Origin: Candidatus Doudnabacteria bacterium CG10_big_fil_rev_8_21_14_0_10_41_10
Lineage (GTDB): Bacteria; Patescibacteriota; Doudnabacteria; UBA920; 2-01-FULL-50-11
Assembly: GCA_002773695.1 (NCBI GenBank)
Contig: PFAJ01000049.1
Coordinates: forward strand, 1-36,533
Direction of reading: 5' to 3'
Length of the DNA: 36,533 nucleotides
Below the pieces are notes generated by a model that saw only the letters and a program-made list of their open reading frames with translations, had not been told where the DNA came from and did no database searches. The position numbers and the translations under genes were made by a program. This document shows positions 16,438 through 25,229 of the stretch, piece by piece. Within the stretch, counting starts at the first letter, position 1; each line of letters starts with the position of its first letter.

Positions 16438-17420
16438 TTAAATTTTCCCACATACTTAATTTCTTCCTCCAAATTTATATCCAATTTATTTTTACATTCT
16501 TTTTTCACAAAGTCAATTAATTTTTTTGCATTTTCGGCTGTCGCTTCTCCTAAATTTTCAAAAAAATTTGAATGCACCTCGGAAATTCTCATTTTATCCA
16601 GTTTATATCCTTTCAGACCCAAACATTTATCGATAATAAATCCGGTAGAAATAAAACCATCACGCAACGCAGACTCCCTCCATCTTGGATATTTATCATC
16701 GAGTTTTTGGATATTATCCTTGGTTTGTTTTAGAGCTTTAAAGGTGCTACCGGCGACCTTTGCCCCCAACGGCTGCTTTTGGGAGCGTTCTACCGCTGTT
16801 TCTACAATTCTACCTCGATTTAAATTCATTTCTTCTTTGGTAATTTTTTTTAGTCCAAAAACTACTTCCAAAGCAATCTCTTTTGTATCTTGCAATTTCG
16901 AATAATTATAATCAAATTGAAAGTAATCCTTTTCTACGGTTTTAATCTCGCCGTCCCGGCCGAGTAATGTTGCTTTCCTGACACTTTCCCCGGTCGAGCC
17001 GCCAAAACAGTTTGAATTTCCAAACAAGGCTCCGCCGACAGTCCCTGGGATCCCTACCGCCCATTCAATCCCGGAAAGATTGTTTTGCATTGATATTGCG
17101 GCGACTTTTCCCATTGTCTCACCCGCTCCGACAATAATTTTATCGTTTTGAACTTCCATTTTCAAAATTTCCAATTTTATAACCAATCCTTCAAACCCAG
17201 CATCTGACACCAAAAGATTGCTACCACCACCTAAAATATAGTAAGGCATTTTTTCTTGATTACACAACCTGATCGCGGCGCCAATCTCGCCGGGTGTTTT
17301 TGCCGAAAAAAAATACCTAGCGGGTCCGCCGATTTTCCAAGTTGTCAATGGCGCAAGCTGCCTGTTTTCCTCCAAGACAATATTGTATTTAGTTTTTGCC
17401 AGCTTTACTAAATCATTCAC
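16434..17420 (-). CDS. murB: UDP-N-acetylenolpyruvoylglucosamine reductase
   Basis: A FAD enzyme that reduces UDP-GlcNAc-enolpyruvate to UDP-MurNAc. The 328-residue product has the FAD-binding GGGSNLLVSD motif, GIEWAVGIPGTVGGALFGN, the catalytic serine loop AGSTFK and the C-terminal glutamate segment LEEEIKYVG. The layout resembles the shorter type II MurB enzymes of Gram-positive-like bacteria. It overlaps murC by 4 nt upstream and hpf by 4 nt downstream. Confidence 0.93.
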   Translation of the reverse strand: MNDLVKLAKTKYNIVLEENRQLAPLTTWKIGGPARYFFSAKTPGEIGAAIRLCNQEKMPYYILGGGSNLLVSDAGFEGLVIKLEILKMEVQNDKIIVGAGETMGKVAAISMQNNLSGIEWAVGIPGTVGGALFGNSNCFGGSTGESVRKATLLGRDGEIKTVEKDYFQFDYNYSKLQDTKEIALEVVFGLKKITKEEMNLNRGRIVETAVERSQKQPLGAKVAGSTFKALKQTKDNIQKLDDKYPRWRESALRDGFISTGFIIDKCLGLKGYKLDKMRISEVHSNFFENLGEATAENAKKLIDFVKKECKNKLDINLEEEIKYVGKFK

Positions 17421-18811
17421 GCTTTTACTATTTCCTCGGCCACTTTATAAATATCTCCGGCGCCCATAAAAATTATAACATCGTATTTTTGAGTCGCTTT
17501 TGAAACTTTCTCTTTCGTAACCGTCAAACTTTGAAGATACTCCACATCCGAACGTTTTTTAGAAATTTCCTGAACCAGATCCAGCGAACTGATTTTTTCT
17601 TCAGTTTCATCGTCCCGACCGGCGACATCAAAAACTTTTACTACCCACAACCCCGCGCTTTTTACCTCCGAAAGAGCTTTGACGAATTCATTAAAAAATA
17701 TTTGAGTACGTTTTTTTTGGTGAGGTTGGTAAACCAATAAAATTCTTTTACCAGCATACCAGTTAACAGCTGCTTTCATAGTGGCGGTAATAGCGGATGG
17801 ATGGTGCCCGTAATCAGACACTATTTCAGCCCCGAAAGCATTACCTAAAATTTCGAATCTACGCCAGATACCATGGTACCTTTCCAAAGCGGTTTTAATA
17901 ACTTCCGGCGCTATATTTAATCTCAACCCCACGGAGATCGCTGCCAGCGAATTGTAAACATTAAATTCACCGGGAACTTTTAATGAAAGGTTGATTTTTT
18001 GTTTTTTATAAACAACCTCGAATTCGATAGCCCCGGCTTTGGTGTTAATAGAATTGAGTTTTAAATTTTTAGCATTTTTTCCGAAATCCAGTTTTGTGCG
18101 ATCCTTTATTCGCTTCGCGACATCAGTTACACCAAAGTCATCGCTATTGTAAAATAATACGCCGCCATCCGTAATTCTATAACACAAATCTGAAAAAGCC
18201 GATGCGATATCCGCAAAATCTTTATAATAATCCAAATGATCCGGTTCGATATTGTTGATAACTAACATCTTCGGATTAAGGTGTAAAAATTGCCTATTCA
18301 ATTCGTCTGCCTCAACAACGAAAATATCACTTTGTCCGATGCGAACATTTCCACCCCATTCTTTTACTCTACTACCAACAAAAACCGTCGGATCCAAACC
18401 TGCCTCTTCCAAGACAAAACCAATCATTGTCGTGACCGTCGATTTACCATGTGTACCCGCAATCGCGATAGTTTGATGGTCTTTACTAAGGATTGCAATC
18501 GCCTCGAAATGTTCGAGTTGCGCGATGTTTTGCTCAATCGCGTATTGCCTTTCAATATTTTCAGCCCCAATAGCCGAGCTGTAAATTAATACTTCCGTGT
18601 CAGACGGAATATTTTTTTTATCATGAGAAATGTTTATATCTACTCCAACAGCTTTCAAATTTTCAAATACCGGCGAATCGGCAATGTCCGACCCGGAGAC
18701 TTGTTTCCCTTTTAAAGCAAAATATTTTGCGAGCCGCGAAAGCCCGATCCCCCCAACGCCTACGAAGTGGATTTTTTTTATATCATCAAATGATTTTATT
18801 GAATTAGACAT
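17417..18811 (-). CDS. murC: UDP-N-acetylmuramate--L-alanine ligase
   Basis: An ATP-dependent Mur ligase that adds L-Ala to UDP-MurNAc. The 464-residue product begins with the UDP-binding GVGGIGLSRLAKYF segment, has the ATP-binding AIAGTHGKSTVT loop, NNIEPDHLDYY and the C-terminal DYGHHPSAI motif that is typical of MurC. It overlaps the murG end by 8 nt and murB by 4 nt. Other Mur ligases are not in this window. Confidence 0.95.
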   Translation of the reverse strand: MSNSIKSFDDIKKIHFVGVGGIGLSRLAKYFALKGKQVSGSDIADSPVFENLKAVGVDINISHDKKNIPSDTEVLIYSSAIGAENIERQYAIEQNIAQLEHFEAIAILSKDHQTIAIAGTHGKSTVTTMIGFVLEEAGLDPTVFVGSRVKEWGGNVRIGQSDIFVVEADELNRQFLHLNPKMLVINNIEPDHLDYYKDFADIASAFSDLCYRITDGGVLFYNSDDFGVTDVAKRIKDRTKLDFGKNAKNLKLNSINTKAGAIEFEVVYKKQKINLSLKVPGEFNVYNSLAAISVGLRLNIAPEVIKTALERYHGIWRRFEILGNAFGAEIVSDYGHHPSAITATMKAAVNWYAGKRILLVYQPHQKKRTQIFFNEFVKALSEVKSAGLWVVKVFDVAGRDDETEEKISSLDLVQEISKKRSDVEYLQSLTVTKEKVSKATQKYDVIIFMGAGDIYKVAEEIVKA

Positions 18812-19922
18812 TTTTTACCAAAGTAATTAATTGTTTAGCCAATTTCTCGCTAGCATTTACGGGCATTAAATTTGCAATATTTTCACGCAACAATATTTGC
18901 AATTTGTAATCAAAAAGTAATTTTCTTAAAAATGTGATTAAAAGTTTGGGATTAAGCGTTTCTTGCCTGATGGCCACCGCGGCCCGCTTGAAAAATAAAT
19001 AATTTGCATTTGCGATTTGATGAGATTTCGGCATAGGTATTATAACACTTACCTTCTTACATGCCGATAGCTCAGTTATCGTTGAAAACCCGGCTCGGGA
19101 TACTACGATGTCAGCGATTTTAAAAGCGTCTGGTAAATTAGCCGTTAAAAAATCATAAGGGTGGTAATGGTCGATATTTTTTACAGACCTAACTTTATGT
19201 TTACCAATAACATGAATAACCTGGAAGTATTTGGTTAGTTCGCCGATAGACTCAAGGATAAGTTTGTTTATTGTCGCGGCGCCTGACGAGCCGCCCAAAA
19301 CTAAAATTGTTGGGAAATTTGACTCTAATCCAAATTCTTTTAACGCTCGTTTTCGATTCCCGGATGTAATATTTGCTCTTACCGGATTTCCGGTGTAAAT
19401 AATTTTCGATTGTTTTTTTATTTTTTTAAAAAAACCGCTTTCATTAGAAAAATTGCGCTGTGACTCCTCTAAACTAACTGACAATTTATTGGCGAATGGA
19501 AAAATTAATTTATTAGAGAAGCTTGGTAACAGGTCTTGCTGATGGAGAAAAATTTTCTTTCTCAAAATGAAGGCGGCGAATGAAACCGGAACGGAAACAA
19601 AAGATCCGGCGGATAATACAATGTCGGCTTTAATTTTTCGTAAAAGATATAACGAACGAATAAATCCAAACAAGACTAAAAAGATATCAAAAAAATTTCT
19701 AATAGAAAAATACCTTCTCCACTTTCCTGCCGGGATAGAATAAAATTTCAAGTTTTCTTTCTCAACTAAAATCTTTTCCGTCCCTGATCGAGTCCCGAAA
19801 AAATAAAACTTCGTGTTTGGTTCTAGTTTTAAAACCGCATCTTTCACAGCTAAAAGCGGCGAGACAGATCCAGCTGTACCCCCTCCGACCAAAATTATGT
19901 TCAAAGTTGTTTTTTTACTCAC
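18804..19922 (-). CDS. murG: MurG-like UDP-GlcNAc:lipid I glycosyltransferase
   Basis: A GT28-family enzyme of the inner membrane face that makes lipid II from lipid I and UDP-GlcNAc. The 372-residue product has the acceptor-domain loop GGGTAGSVSPLLAV, the nucleotide-sugar loop GGSSGAATIN, and VSRAGFSTITELSA followed by IPMPKSHQIANA. The first loop is unusual, because the His of the common GGTGGH motif is Ser here. The start is GTG, overlapping the TGA of the preceding glycosyltransferase gene. Its place directly before murC and murB supports the assignment despite the changed loop. Confidence 0.88.
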   Translation of the reverse strand: MSKKTTLNIILVGGGTAGSVSPLLAVKDAVLKLEPNTKFYFFGTRSGTEKILVEKENLKFYSIPAGKWRRYFSIRNFFDIFLVLFGFIRSLYLLRKIKADIVLSAGSFVSVPVSFAAFILRKKIFLHQQDLLPSFSNKLIFPFANKLSVSLEESQRNFSNESGFFKKIKKQSKIIYTGNPVRANITSGNRKRALKEFGLESNFPTILVLGGSSGAATINKLILESIGELTKYFQVIHVIGKHKVRSVKNIDHYHPYDFLTANLPDAFKIADIVVSRAGFSTITELSACKKVSVIIPMPKSHQIANANYLFFKRAAVAIRQETLNPKLLITFLRKLLFDYKLQILLRENIANLMPVNASEKLAKQLITLVKNV

Positions 19923-21058
19923 GATAAAGCTTTTTTATATACTAACTCTGTAGCCTCAGCCGCTTTGTCCCATGTGTAAGCAGAGACATTATTCATACCC
20001 AACTCAACTAACCGCTGCCTTAACGAATTATTGTTTGACAACTCGTCTAAAACATTAATCAACGATTCAATATTATACGGATCGAAATACAACACCGAAT
20101 TCCCTAAAATCTCTCTTGCCACCGGGATGTCACTGCAAATAACCGGAGTCTTACTGCTTTGCGCTTCCAGATAAGGCAGTCCAAATCCTTCGGAAAGTGA
20201 CGGATTAATAAATCCATCGGATCCGGAATATAGGGCTGACAGATCTTCGTCTGAAACTTTTCCGGGAGCGATTAAAATTTGAGGATTTAGCAAATTGTGA
20301 ACTCGCTTTGCAACTTCTGGATAATTTTTGTCGACCGCTCCTGCCAGGACCAATTGGTATTTGTTTCCAATTTTTCTTGACCATTTCGCAAACGCTTCCG
20401 CTAGAAATTCCAGGTTTTTATAACGACGACAAACCCCGACAAATAAAAAATAAGGTTTTACTATCCCCAGTTTCGTCTTTACAGATTCTATCTGATTATA
20501 ACCAACGCCTCTTCGATAAATATTTGAAACTCCTTCGTAAACAACCTCAACCTTTTCAGCTTTCGTTCCAAGTAGTTTAATTATATCACTTTTTGTCGAT
20601 TTAGAAACCGCGATTACTTTTTTCGCGCTTTGAGCGGCTCTCCAAATAATAAAACGGTATGCGAGCCGGTATAAAAAATTCTTTTTTTTGTTTCCCGGAA
20701 ACCTGTGATGAATTAAGTCATGAATTGTGGTTACAAATTTTTTCCTGTATAAAACCGGGACGTTAAAGTTTGGAAAATGTACGAGATCCAAATTTTCCTG
20801 ATTCAAAATTCTCGGCAGATTCACCTGTTCGCCGAACGAATAGTATTTTGCAGATACCAATCTGCAATCTGCTCCCAAATTTTTGAACTTTTCATATTCT
20901 CCCGAGTTAAAATTTTTATCGAAAAATAACACATATTTAAAATCATTTTTTCTTTTTAGAAGTGCTGAAAATAAATCAAGAGCATATTTTCCTATTCCAA
21001 ACCCCTCCCCCGCCATCCGCATATCGACGCCTATTCTATAGACTTTATTTTGCTCCAT
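19919..21058 (-). CDS. GT4-family glycosyltransferase
   Basis: A 379-residue retaining glycosyltransferase of the two-Rossmann-domain GT-B fold. The N-terminus has IGVDMRMAGEGFGIGKYA. The C-terminal donor domain has FVGVCRRYKNLEFLAEAF and the E-x7-E-type segment SEGFGLPYLEAQSSKTPVI. It overlaps the previous glycosyltransferase by 14 nt and murG by 4 nt, so the three are coupled. The donor sugar is unknown; relatives transfer mannose, glucose or rhamnose to lipid-linked surface glycans. Confidence 0.88.
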   Translation of the reverse strand: MEQNKVYRIGVDMRMAGEGFGIGKYALDLFSALLKRKNDFKYVLFFDKNFNSGEYEKFKNLGADCRLVSAKYYSFGEQVNLPRILNQENLDLVHFPNFNVPVLYRKKFVTTIHDLIHHRFPGNKKKNFLYRLAYRFIIWRAAQSAKKVIAVSKSTKSDIIKLLGTKAEKVEVVYEGVSNIYRRGVGYNQIESVKTKLGIVKPYFLFVGVCRRYKNLEFLAEAFAKWSRKIGNKYQLVLAGAVDKNYPEVAKRVHNLLNPQILIAPGKVSDEDLSALYSGSDGFINPSLSEGFGLPYLEAQSSKTPVICSDIPVAREILGNSVLYFDPYNIESLINVLDELSNNNSLRQRLVELGMNNVSAYTWDKAAEATELVYKKALS

Positions 21059-22229
21059 GATTATTGTTTAGAAAGTTAATGTTGGTGTTCCGAATTTGAT
21101 TAAATATATCTACGGTTTCTTGCGCGGTTTTTTCCCAACTAAATTTTTTCGCCTGCTCCGCTCCTTTTTTTGAATATTGCCCGTACATTTCATCGTCAGA
21201 CAACAAAACCGTTAAAGCCTGTACGATCTGGTTGGAATTATGCGGGTTTACATAAACACACGATTCACCCAAAACTTCCGGAAAACTCGAATTCATCGCC
21301 GCAATAACCGGCGTCCCGCATGCCATAGCTTCCAATGGCGGCAACCCAAACCCTTCGTAAAAACTTGGAAAAATCATCAATCTTGCCATCCGATAAAGGT
21401 GCGGTTTTTCGGGTTCTTTAAGGTTGTTAACTATTTTAATATCATTTTTAAATACCGACTCGCTAATCTTTTTCAATACTTTTTCGTACAACCACCCCAA
21501 TCGTCCGACTAAAACGAGTTCTAAATCGTCGTCCGTAGTCTTTCGAATTTTTTCATACGCCTCGAGGATCCCTAAAATATTTTTTCTCGGCTCGATCGTT
21601 CCGAGATACAAAATAAATGGTCTATGTAATTTGCGTTTATCTCTAAACTTCCGCTCTTCTCCGTCATCCGAGTTTAGGTTAAAAAGATGATGATCCAATC
21701 CCAGTCTGACAACTTTTACTTTTTCTTCAGGAGTTTGAAAATATTTTACGATATCATTTTTGGTCGATTGAGAGTCGGCTAAAATATAACTGGCTTTTTT
21801 TGCTACGGATCTATCAGAGATAATTTTATGCCAGAGTCTTCTTTGCCAGGTAGAAAAATCAGGACGGTGAACAAAAGATAAGTCGTGGGTTGTGATAATT
21901 AGTTTACACTTCGGGCTTAACGCTGAAAATAAATACCGGGGAGCAAAAAACATATCAAGTCCTCCTACCAGTTTATCGATTTTTGGATAAGATAGGAAGC
22001 GCAAAGAAGCGTTTAATAATCTGTTAGGAAAGTTGTAATGTTTTACGGTAACATTTGAGTAATCAAACCTTAAGGCAAAATCAGTGGTGTTTTTAAAAGA
22101 GTTTGAAAACAAAACATACTCGTTCGCTTTGTCAATCTTAAAGATCTCGTTCAAAAGGCTTGTGGTGTATACTTCTACCCCAGTTGTTTTTCCATCTGAT
22201 AAAGTTCTTAAGTCAATACCAATACGCAT
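21045..22229 (-). CDS. GT4-family glycosyltransferase
   Basis: A 394-residue GT-B enzyme when started at the ATG at 22229, giving [20 protein letters not shown]. The frame is open further upstream to 22331, but that extension lies within the inverted-repeat element at 22237-22342, so I reject it. The C-terminal domain has [20 protein letters not shown] and [20 protein letters not shown], with the donor-binding glutamates. It is most similar in style to mannosyltransferases of the WbaZ/mannosyltransferase B type, but the sugar cannot be assigned. Its 3' end overlaps the next glycosyltransferase. Confidence 0.88.
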   Translation of the reverse strand: MRIGIDLRTLSDGKTTGVEVYTTSLLNEIFKIDKANEYVLFSNSFKNTTDFALRFDYSNVTVKHYNFPNRLLNASLRFLSYPKIDKLVGGLDMFFAPRYLFSALSPKCKLIITTHDLSFVHRPDFSTWQRRLWHKIISDRSVAKKASYILADSQSTKNDIVKYFQTPEEKVKVVRLGLDHHLFNLNSDDGEERKFRDKRKLHRPFILYLGTIEPRKNILGILEAYEKIRKTTDDDLELVLVGRLGWLYEKVLKKISESVFKNDIKIVNNLKEPEKPHLYRMARLMIFPSFYEGFGLPPLEAMACGTPVIAAMNSSFPEVLGESCVYVNPHNSNQIVQALTVLLSDDEMYGQYSKKGAEQAKKFSWEKTAQETVDIFNQIRNTNINFLNNNHGAK

Positions 22230-22236
22230 AATTAGA

Positions 22237-22342
22237 TTAACCTCATTGCAGGAGCCAACCTGGATGGCGATGAAGCAATCCTTTCTTTCTTTAAGATTGC
22301 TTCTCCTTCCGCCGTGGCGGACGGATCGCAATGACAGGTTAA
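22237..22342. repeat. MITE-like inverted-repeat element
   Basis: The outer ends TTAACCT-CATTGC and GCAATG-AC-AGGTTAA are inverted repeats, and GAAGCAATC pairs with GATTGCTTC near the middle. It fills the entire gap between two glycosyltransferase genes. The CATTGC/GCAATG and GAAGCAATC/GATTGCTTC signature resembles a dispersed palindromic element seen in many bacterial genomes. Confidence 0.65.
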
Positions 22343-22343
22343 A

Positions 22344-23435
22344 TTAAGTTTCTTTATAAATAAATGAATTCATTTGAGACCGAAAAGATTGCTTGCTAAA
22401 CCTTTCCGCTTGTTTAACCAACTCTTCTTGGTTGTATTTACTCGGGTCAAAATTTTCTAGAACTGTTTTGAGTGATTCTTTGGTCTGTTCATAAAACAAC
22501 TCACCATGCTGTCCTGGTTTTATAAATTCCAGCGCGCCTCCCTTGCCGTATGCAATAACCGGGGTCCCCATTGCTAAAGATTCCAACATCATTATCCCCG
22601 CGTCTTCCAGGCTTGGAAAAATAAATGCTTGTGCGCCTCGATAAAGATCTCGCAATTTTTCGTCAGTCACTCTTCCTAAGAAACGAATATTTTTACCAGA
22701 TTCCAACATCAACTCATTTTCGAGTGAACCGCTTCCGGCAACAACAAGATTTTTATCGAGCTCTTTAAGAGCTTTTACGACAAGATCAATTTTTTTATAT
22801 GGCTCGAGTCTCCCTGCGGTAAGGAAATAACCATTAGCTTTCAGCTGATCGCTTGCGGGAAAGAAAAAATTTGTATCGACAGGCGGGTAAATTACTACAG
22901 AGTTTCGATCGTAATACTTTTTTATCCTCGACTGGACTTCCAGGGAATTAGCAATAAAAAAATCAACTTTCTGCGCAACCTTGTAGTCCCATAGTTTTTG
23001 CCGCATCAAAAACGGTTTTGCAATTTTTTTAATAAACCACGGGTATTGGATAGTCGAAATATATTCATCTGTCATCTGCCATAAATATCGAGTGGGTGTG
23101 TGGCAGTAACAAATGTGCTTGGTCGGCTTTTTTACCTTCACCCCTTTTGCAAACGCGGAGGCGTCAGACAAGACTAAGTCGTATTCAGAAAAATCGAAAG
23201 ATTCAATCGCTTTCGGCATTAAAGCCAAATACCATTTGTAACGCTTTATTCCCCAAGGTAATTTTTGGATAAAACTGGTTCGAATGTCCCAATCTGTATA
23301 TTTTCCTTGTGTTTTGTTTTCATCATAAACCAAAGTAAAAACAGGAGCCTGTGGAAACATTTGGTGCAATTCATCAAGCACCCGTTCGGCCCCTCCAAGT
23401 TGAGTTAAAAAATCATGGACTAGAGCAACCTTCAT
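22344..23435 (-). CDS. GT4-family glycosyltransferase
   Basis: A 363-residue GT-B enzyme starting MKVALVHDFLTQLGGAERVL, which carries the GGAE acceptor-domain motif. It has CYCHTPTRYLW in the N-terminal domain, LTAGRLEPYKKIDLVVKAL at the domain junction and the donor-site segment FPSLEDAGIMMLESLAMG with both glutamates. This layout is common in exopolysaccharide mannosyltransferases located next to sugar-phosphate transferases, as here. The donor sugar is not evident. Confidence 0.88.
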   Translation of the reverse strand: MKVALVHDFLTQLGGAERVLDELHQMFPQAPVFTLVYDENKTQGKYTDWDIRTSFIQKLPWGIKRYKWYLALMPKAIESFDFSEYDLVLSDASAFAKGVKVKKPTKHICYCHTPTRYLWQMTDEYISTIQYPWFIKKIAKPFLMRQKLWDYKVAQKVDFFIANSLEVQSRIKKYYDRNSVVIYPPVDTNFFFPASDQLKANGYFLTAGRLEPYKKIDLVVKALKELDKNLVVAGSGSLENELMLESGKNIRFLGRVTDEKLRDLYRGAQAFIFPSLEDAGIMMLESLAMGTPVIAYGKGGALEFIKPGQHGELFYEQTKESLKTVLENFDPSKYNQEELVKQAERFSKQSFRSQMNSFIYKET

Positions 23436-23506
23436 TTATGAAATACTAATAGATACGAATATACAAATTTGAAATTTATAGGATTTAAGTCTTATAAAGA
23501 TCAGAT

Positions 23507-23538
23507 TTCCCCTCCTCATGAGGAGTGGTAGGGGAGGT
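23507..23538. repeat. CCCCTCCT/AGGAG palindromic element
   Basis: Contains an exact 14-base palindrome CTCCTCATGAGGAG at 23512-23525 within CCCCTCCT...AGGGGAGG. It lies in the 214-base gap between the sugar transferase and the first glycosyltransferase. The same core occurs at 25097-25117. The rest of the gap is AT-rich with ATTCGTAT-type fragments and no gene. Confidence 0.55.
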
Positions 23539-23649
23539 CCCAGTCGGAATCAGATAATCATAGTTTCTAAAACCCCCGCAAGGGATTGGCTCAATACCGT
23601 AAGTCCTATTTTATTAGTATATTCGCACAGATTCGTATTTCAAAAAAAC

Positions 23650-25083
23650 CTAATAATCTCCGCTTTTACCCGGTGGTTGTAGTAAGACTACCACCGTTCG
23701 AACAAGTATTTGTAAATCCAAACCCATTGACCAGTTTTCTATATAAAATGTGTTCAAGCGAATTTCTTCTTCAAACGGCAAATCCGGCTGTTTGATTTGT
23801 GTTACCTGCGCAAGCCCTGTTACTCCCGGTTTGATGGTAAACTGCCTCCTGTATCGCTCACGATAAAGTTCTACTTCGTCCAACACGTGCGCTCTGGGGC
23901 CCACCAAACTCATATCGCCCAAAAGCACGTTGAAGAGCTGTGGTAACTCATCCAGTTTTGTCCTGCGTAAAAATCTTCCGGCTTTTGTAACTCTTGGGTC
24001 GTTTTTGATTTTAAGAAACGGCCCTTTCCTCGCATTTGCTTCCCAAAGTTTTTCTCTGGCCTTCTGGGCATTTTCGCCGCCGTAATTTTCTCCTACCGAT
24101 AAATGCTGATGCATTGTCCGGAATTTAAAAAAATCGAACGGCTCTTTCTGCCCGTAACGTTTTTGAATATATAAAACTTTTCCGGGAGAATCAATTTTTA
24201 TCAACAAAATAATAAAAATAAAAATCGGCAGCAATAAAATTATCATAACCAAACTCGCCACAACATCCAGGATCCGCTTTACGACCTTCCCCCACCCATC
24301 GAGCGGAGTATTTTTTAATCCGACCATGGGGATACCGGCGATATCGTGCAAACTGATATTTGATTTTTGCGCCTCTACAATATCGGGAACGTAGTTAAAA
24401 GTGATTCCGTGGTCATGGGTAAACTTTAAAAGTTTGCCGTTGGTTGTACGGTCCAGGTCGTGGTTGGCTTGAATAATCTCATCGATCCCTTGCTCGTTGT
24501 AGATTGCTTGCAATTGAGCAACAATATCACCGTTGCCGTCTAGAGTTTTTATAATCTGATAACCCAGTTCAGGTCTTTTTTTGATTTCTCTTTTCAAACT
24601 GTAATCCTTGTTCCAGCCTAATATCAAAACCAGTTTATGCAAACCTTTTCCGCGTCGTAAAAACGCTCGTTCCGAAAGCAAAACGACAAATCTTCCCAAG
24701 CCGACTGCCAAAATAGCAAAAATCCAACTCATTAAAACTATCAACCTGGAAGGAAAAATATGTTGGTTAAAAAAATAAATTGCGACGAAAACCATCAGAC
24801 CAACCGAAATTCCAGCCGCAACCTTTACAAAAGTTTCTCGAAATCCCCTGGTACTTTTTAGTTTATACAAACCGTAAAATGACATTATGAGAATTAAAAC
24901 CGGGACAGCAATGATGATATTTTTTAAAAATTCACCAGAAGTCAAATCAAATTGGATTGGGTATTGAGGTAAAAAGCTTTCTACCCGGTATCGCAAAAAA
25001 TACGCGATCGATCCGGCAAGAATAATCATAATCGCGTCTACAAAAATAGAGATGATATTAAATACAAGTTCTAATCGTTTCAT
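23650..25083 (-). CDS. polyprenyl-phosphate sugar-1-phosphate transferase (WbaP/WcaJ-type)
   Basis: Starts surface-glycan synthesis by moving a sugar phosphate from a UDP-sugar to undecaprenyl phosphate. The 477-residue product has about four N-terminal membrane helices (residues 10-130), a CoA-binding-like Rossmann domain (about 145-250), a fifth hydrophobic segment, and the C-terminal catalytic domain. That domain shows FFKFRTMHQH, LRRTKLDELPQLFNVLLGDM and SLVGPRAH, then IKPGVTGLAQ. PRAH replaces the more common PRPE-type ending. It is the first gene after a consensus promoter and is followed by three glycosyltransferases, as in a glycan assembly locus. Confidence 0.92.
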   Translation of the reverse strand: MKRLELVFNIISIFVDAIMIILAGSIAYFLRYRVESFLPQYPIQFDLTSGEFLKNIIIAVPVLILIMSFYGLYKLKSTRGFRETFVKVAAGISVGLMVFVAIYFFNQHIFPSRLIVLMSWIFAILAVGLGRFVVLLSERAFLRRGKGLHKLVLILGWNKDYSLKREIKKRPELGYQIIKTLDGNGDIVAQLQAIYNEQGIDEIIQANHDLDRTTNGKLLKFTHDHGITFNYVPDIVEAQKSNISLHDIAGIPMVGLKNTPLDGWGKVVKRILDVVASLVMIILLLPIFIFIILLIKIDSPGKVLYIQKRYGQKEPFDFFKFRTMHQHLSVGENYGGENAQKAREKLWEANARKGPFLKIKNDPRVTKAGRFLRRTKLDELPQLFNVLLGDMSLVGPRAHVLDEVELYRERYRRQFTIKPGVTGLAQVTQIKQPDLPFEEEIRLNTFYIENWSMGLDLQILVRTVVVLLQPPGKSGDY

Positions 25084-25096
25084 ACGGATTTTATAT

Positions 25097-25117
25097 CCCC
25101 TCCTGCCAGAGGAGGGG
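25097..25117. repeat. palindrome in the leader of the sugar transferase operon
   Basis: CCCCTCCT and AGGAGGGG form a perfect 8-bp stem with a 5-base loop. In the minus-strand mRNA the right arm contains AGGAGG about 15 bases before the start codon, so the hairpin could hide a ribosome-binding site. It shares its core with the element at 23507-23538. Confidence 0.6.
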
Positions 25118-25174
25118 CGCCTACCTCAGGTGGACGGGGTGATGGTAAATCGAAACCGTTTAATAACTTCAATT

Positions 25175-25203
25175 ATTATACTAAATTATAGCATTTCTTT
25201 CAA
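25175..25203 (-). promoter_or_regulatory. promoter of the envelope-polyamine operon
   Basis: TTGAAA, a 17-base spacer and TATAAT on the minus strand give a near-consensus promoter. The predicted leader to the ATG at 25083 is about 85 bases and includes the palindrome at 25097-25117. No terminator was seen between here and 12112. Confidence 0.75.
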
Positions 25204-25229
25204 TAAAAAAGATTGGTAATCCTACTCGT

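Noticed and set aside
22230-22331. Longer N-terminus for the glycosyltransferase at 21045
   Set aside because: The extension lies inside an inverted-repeat element, and the conserved IGIDLR start follows the ATG at 22229.
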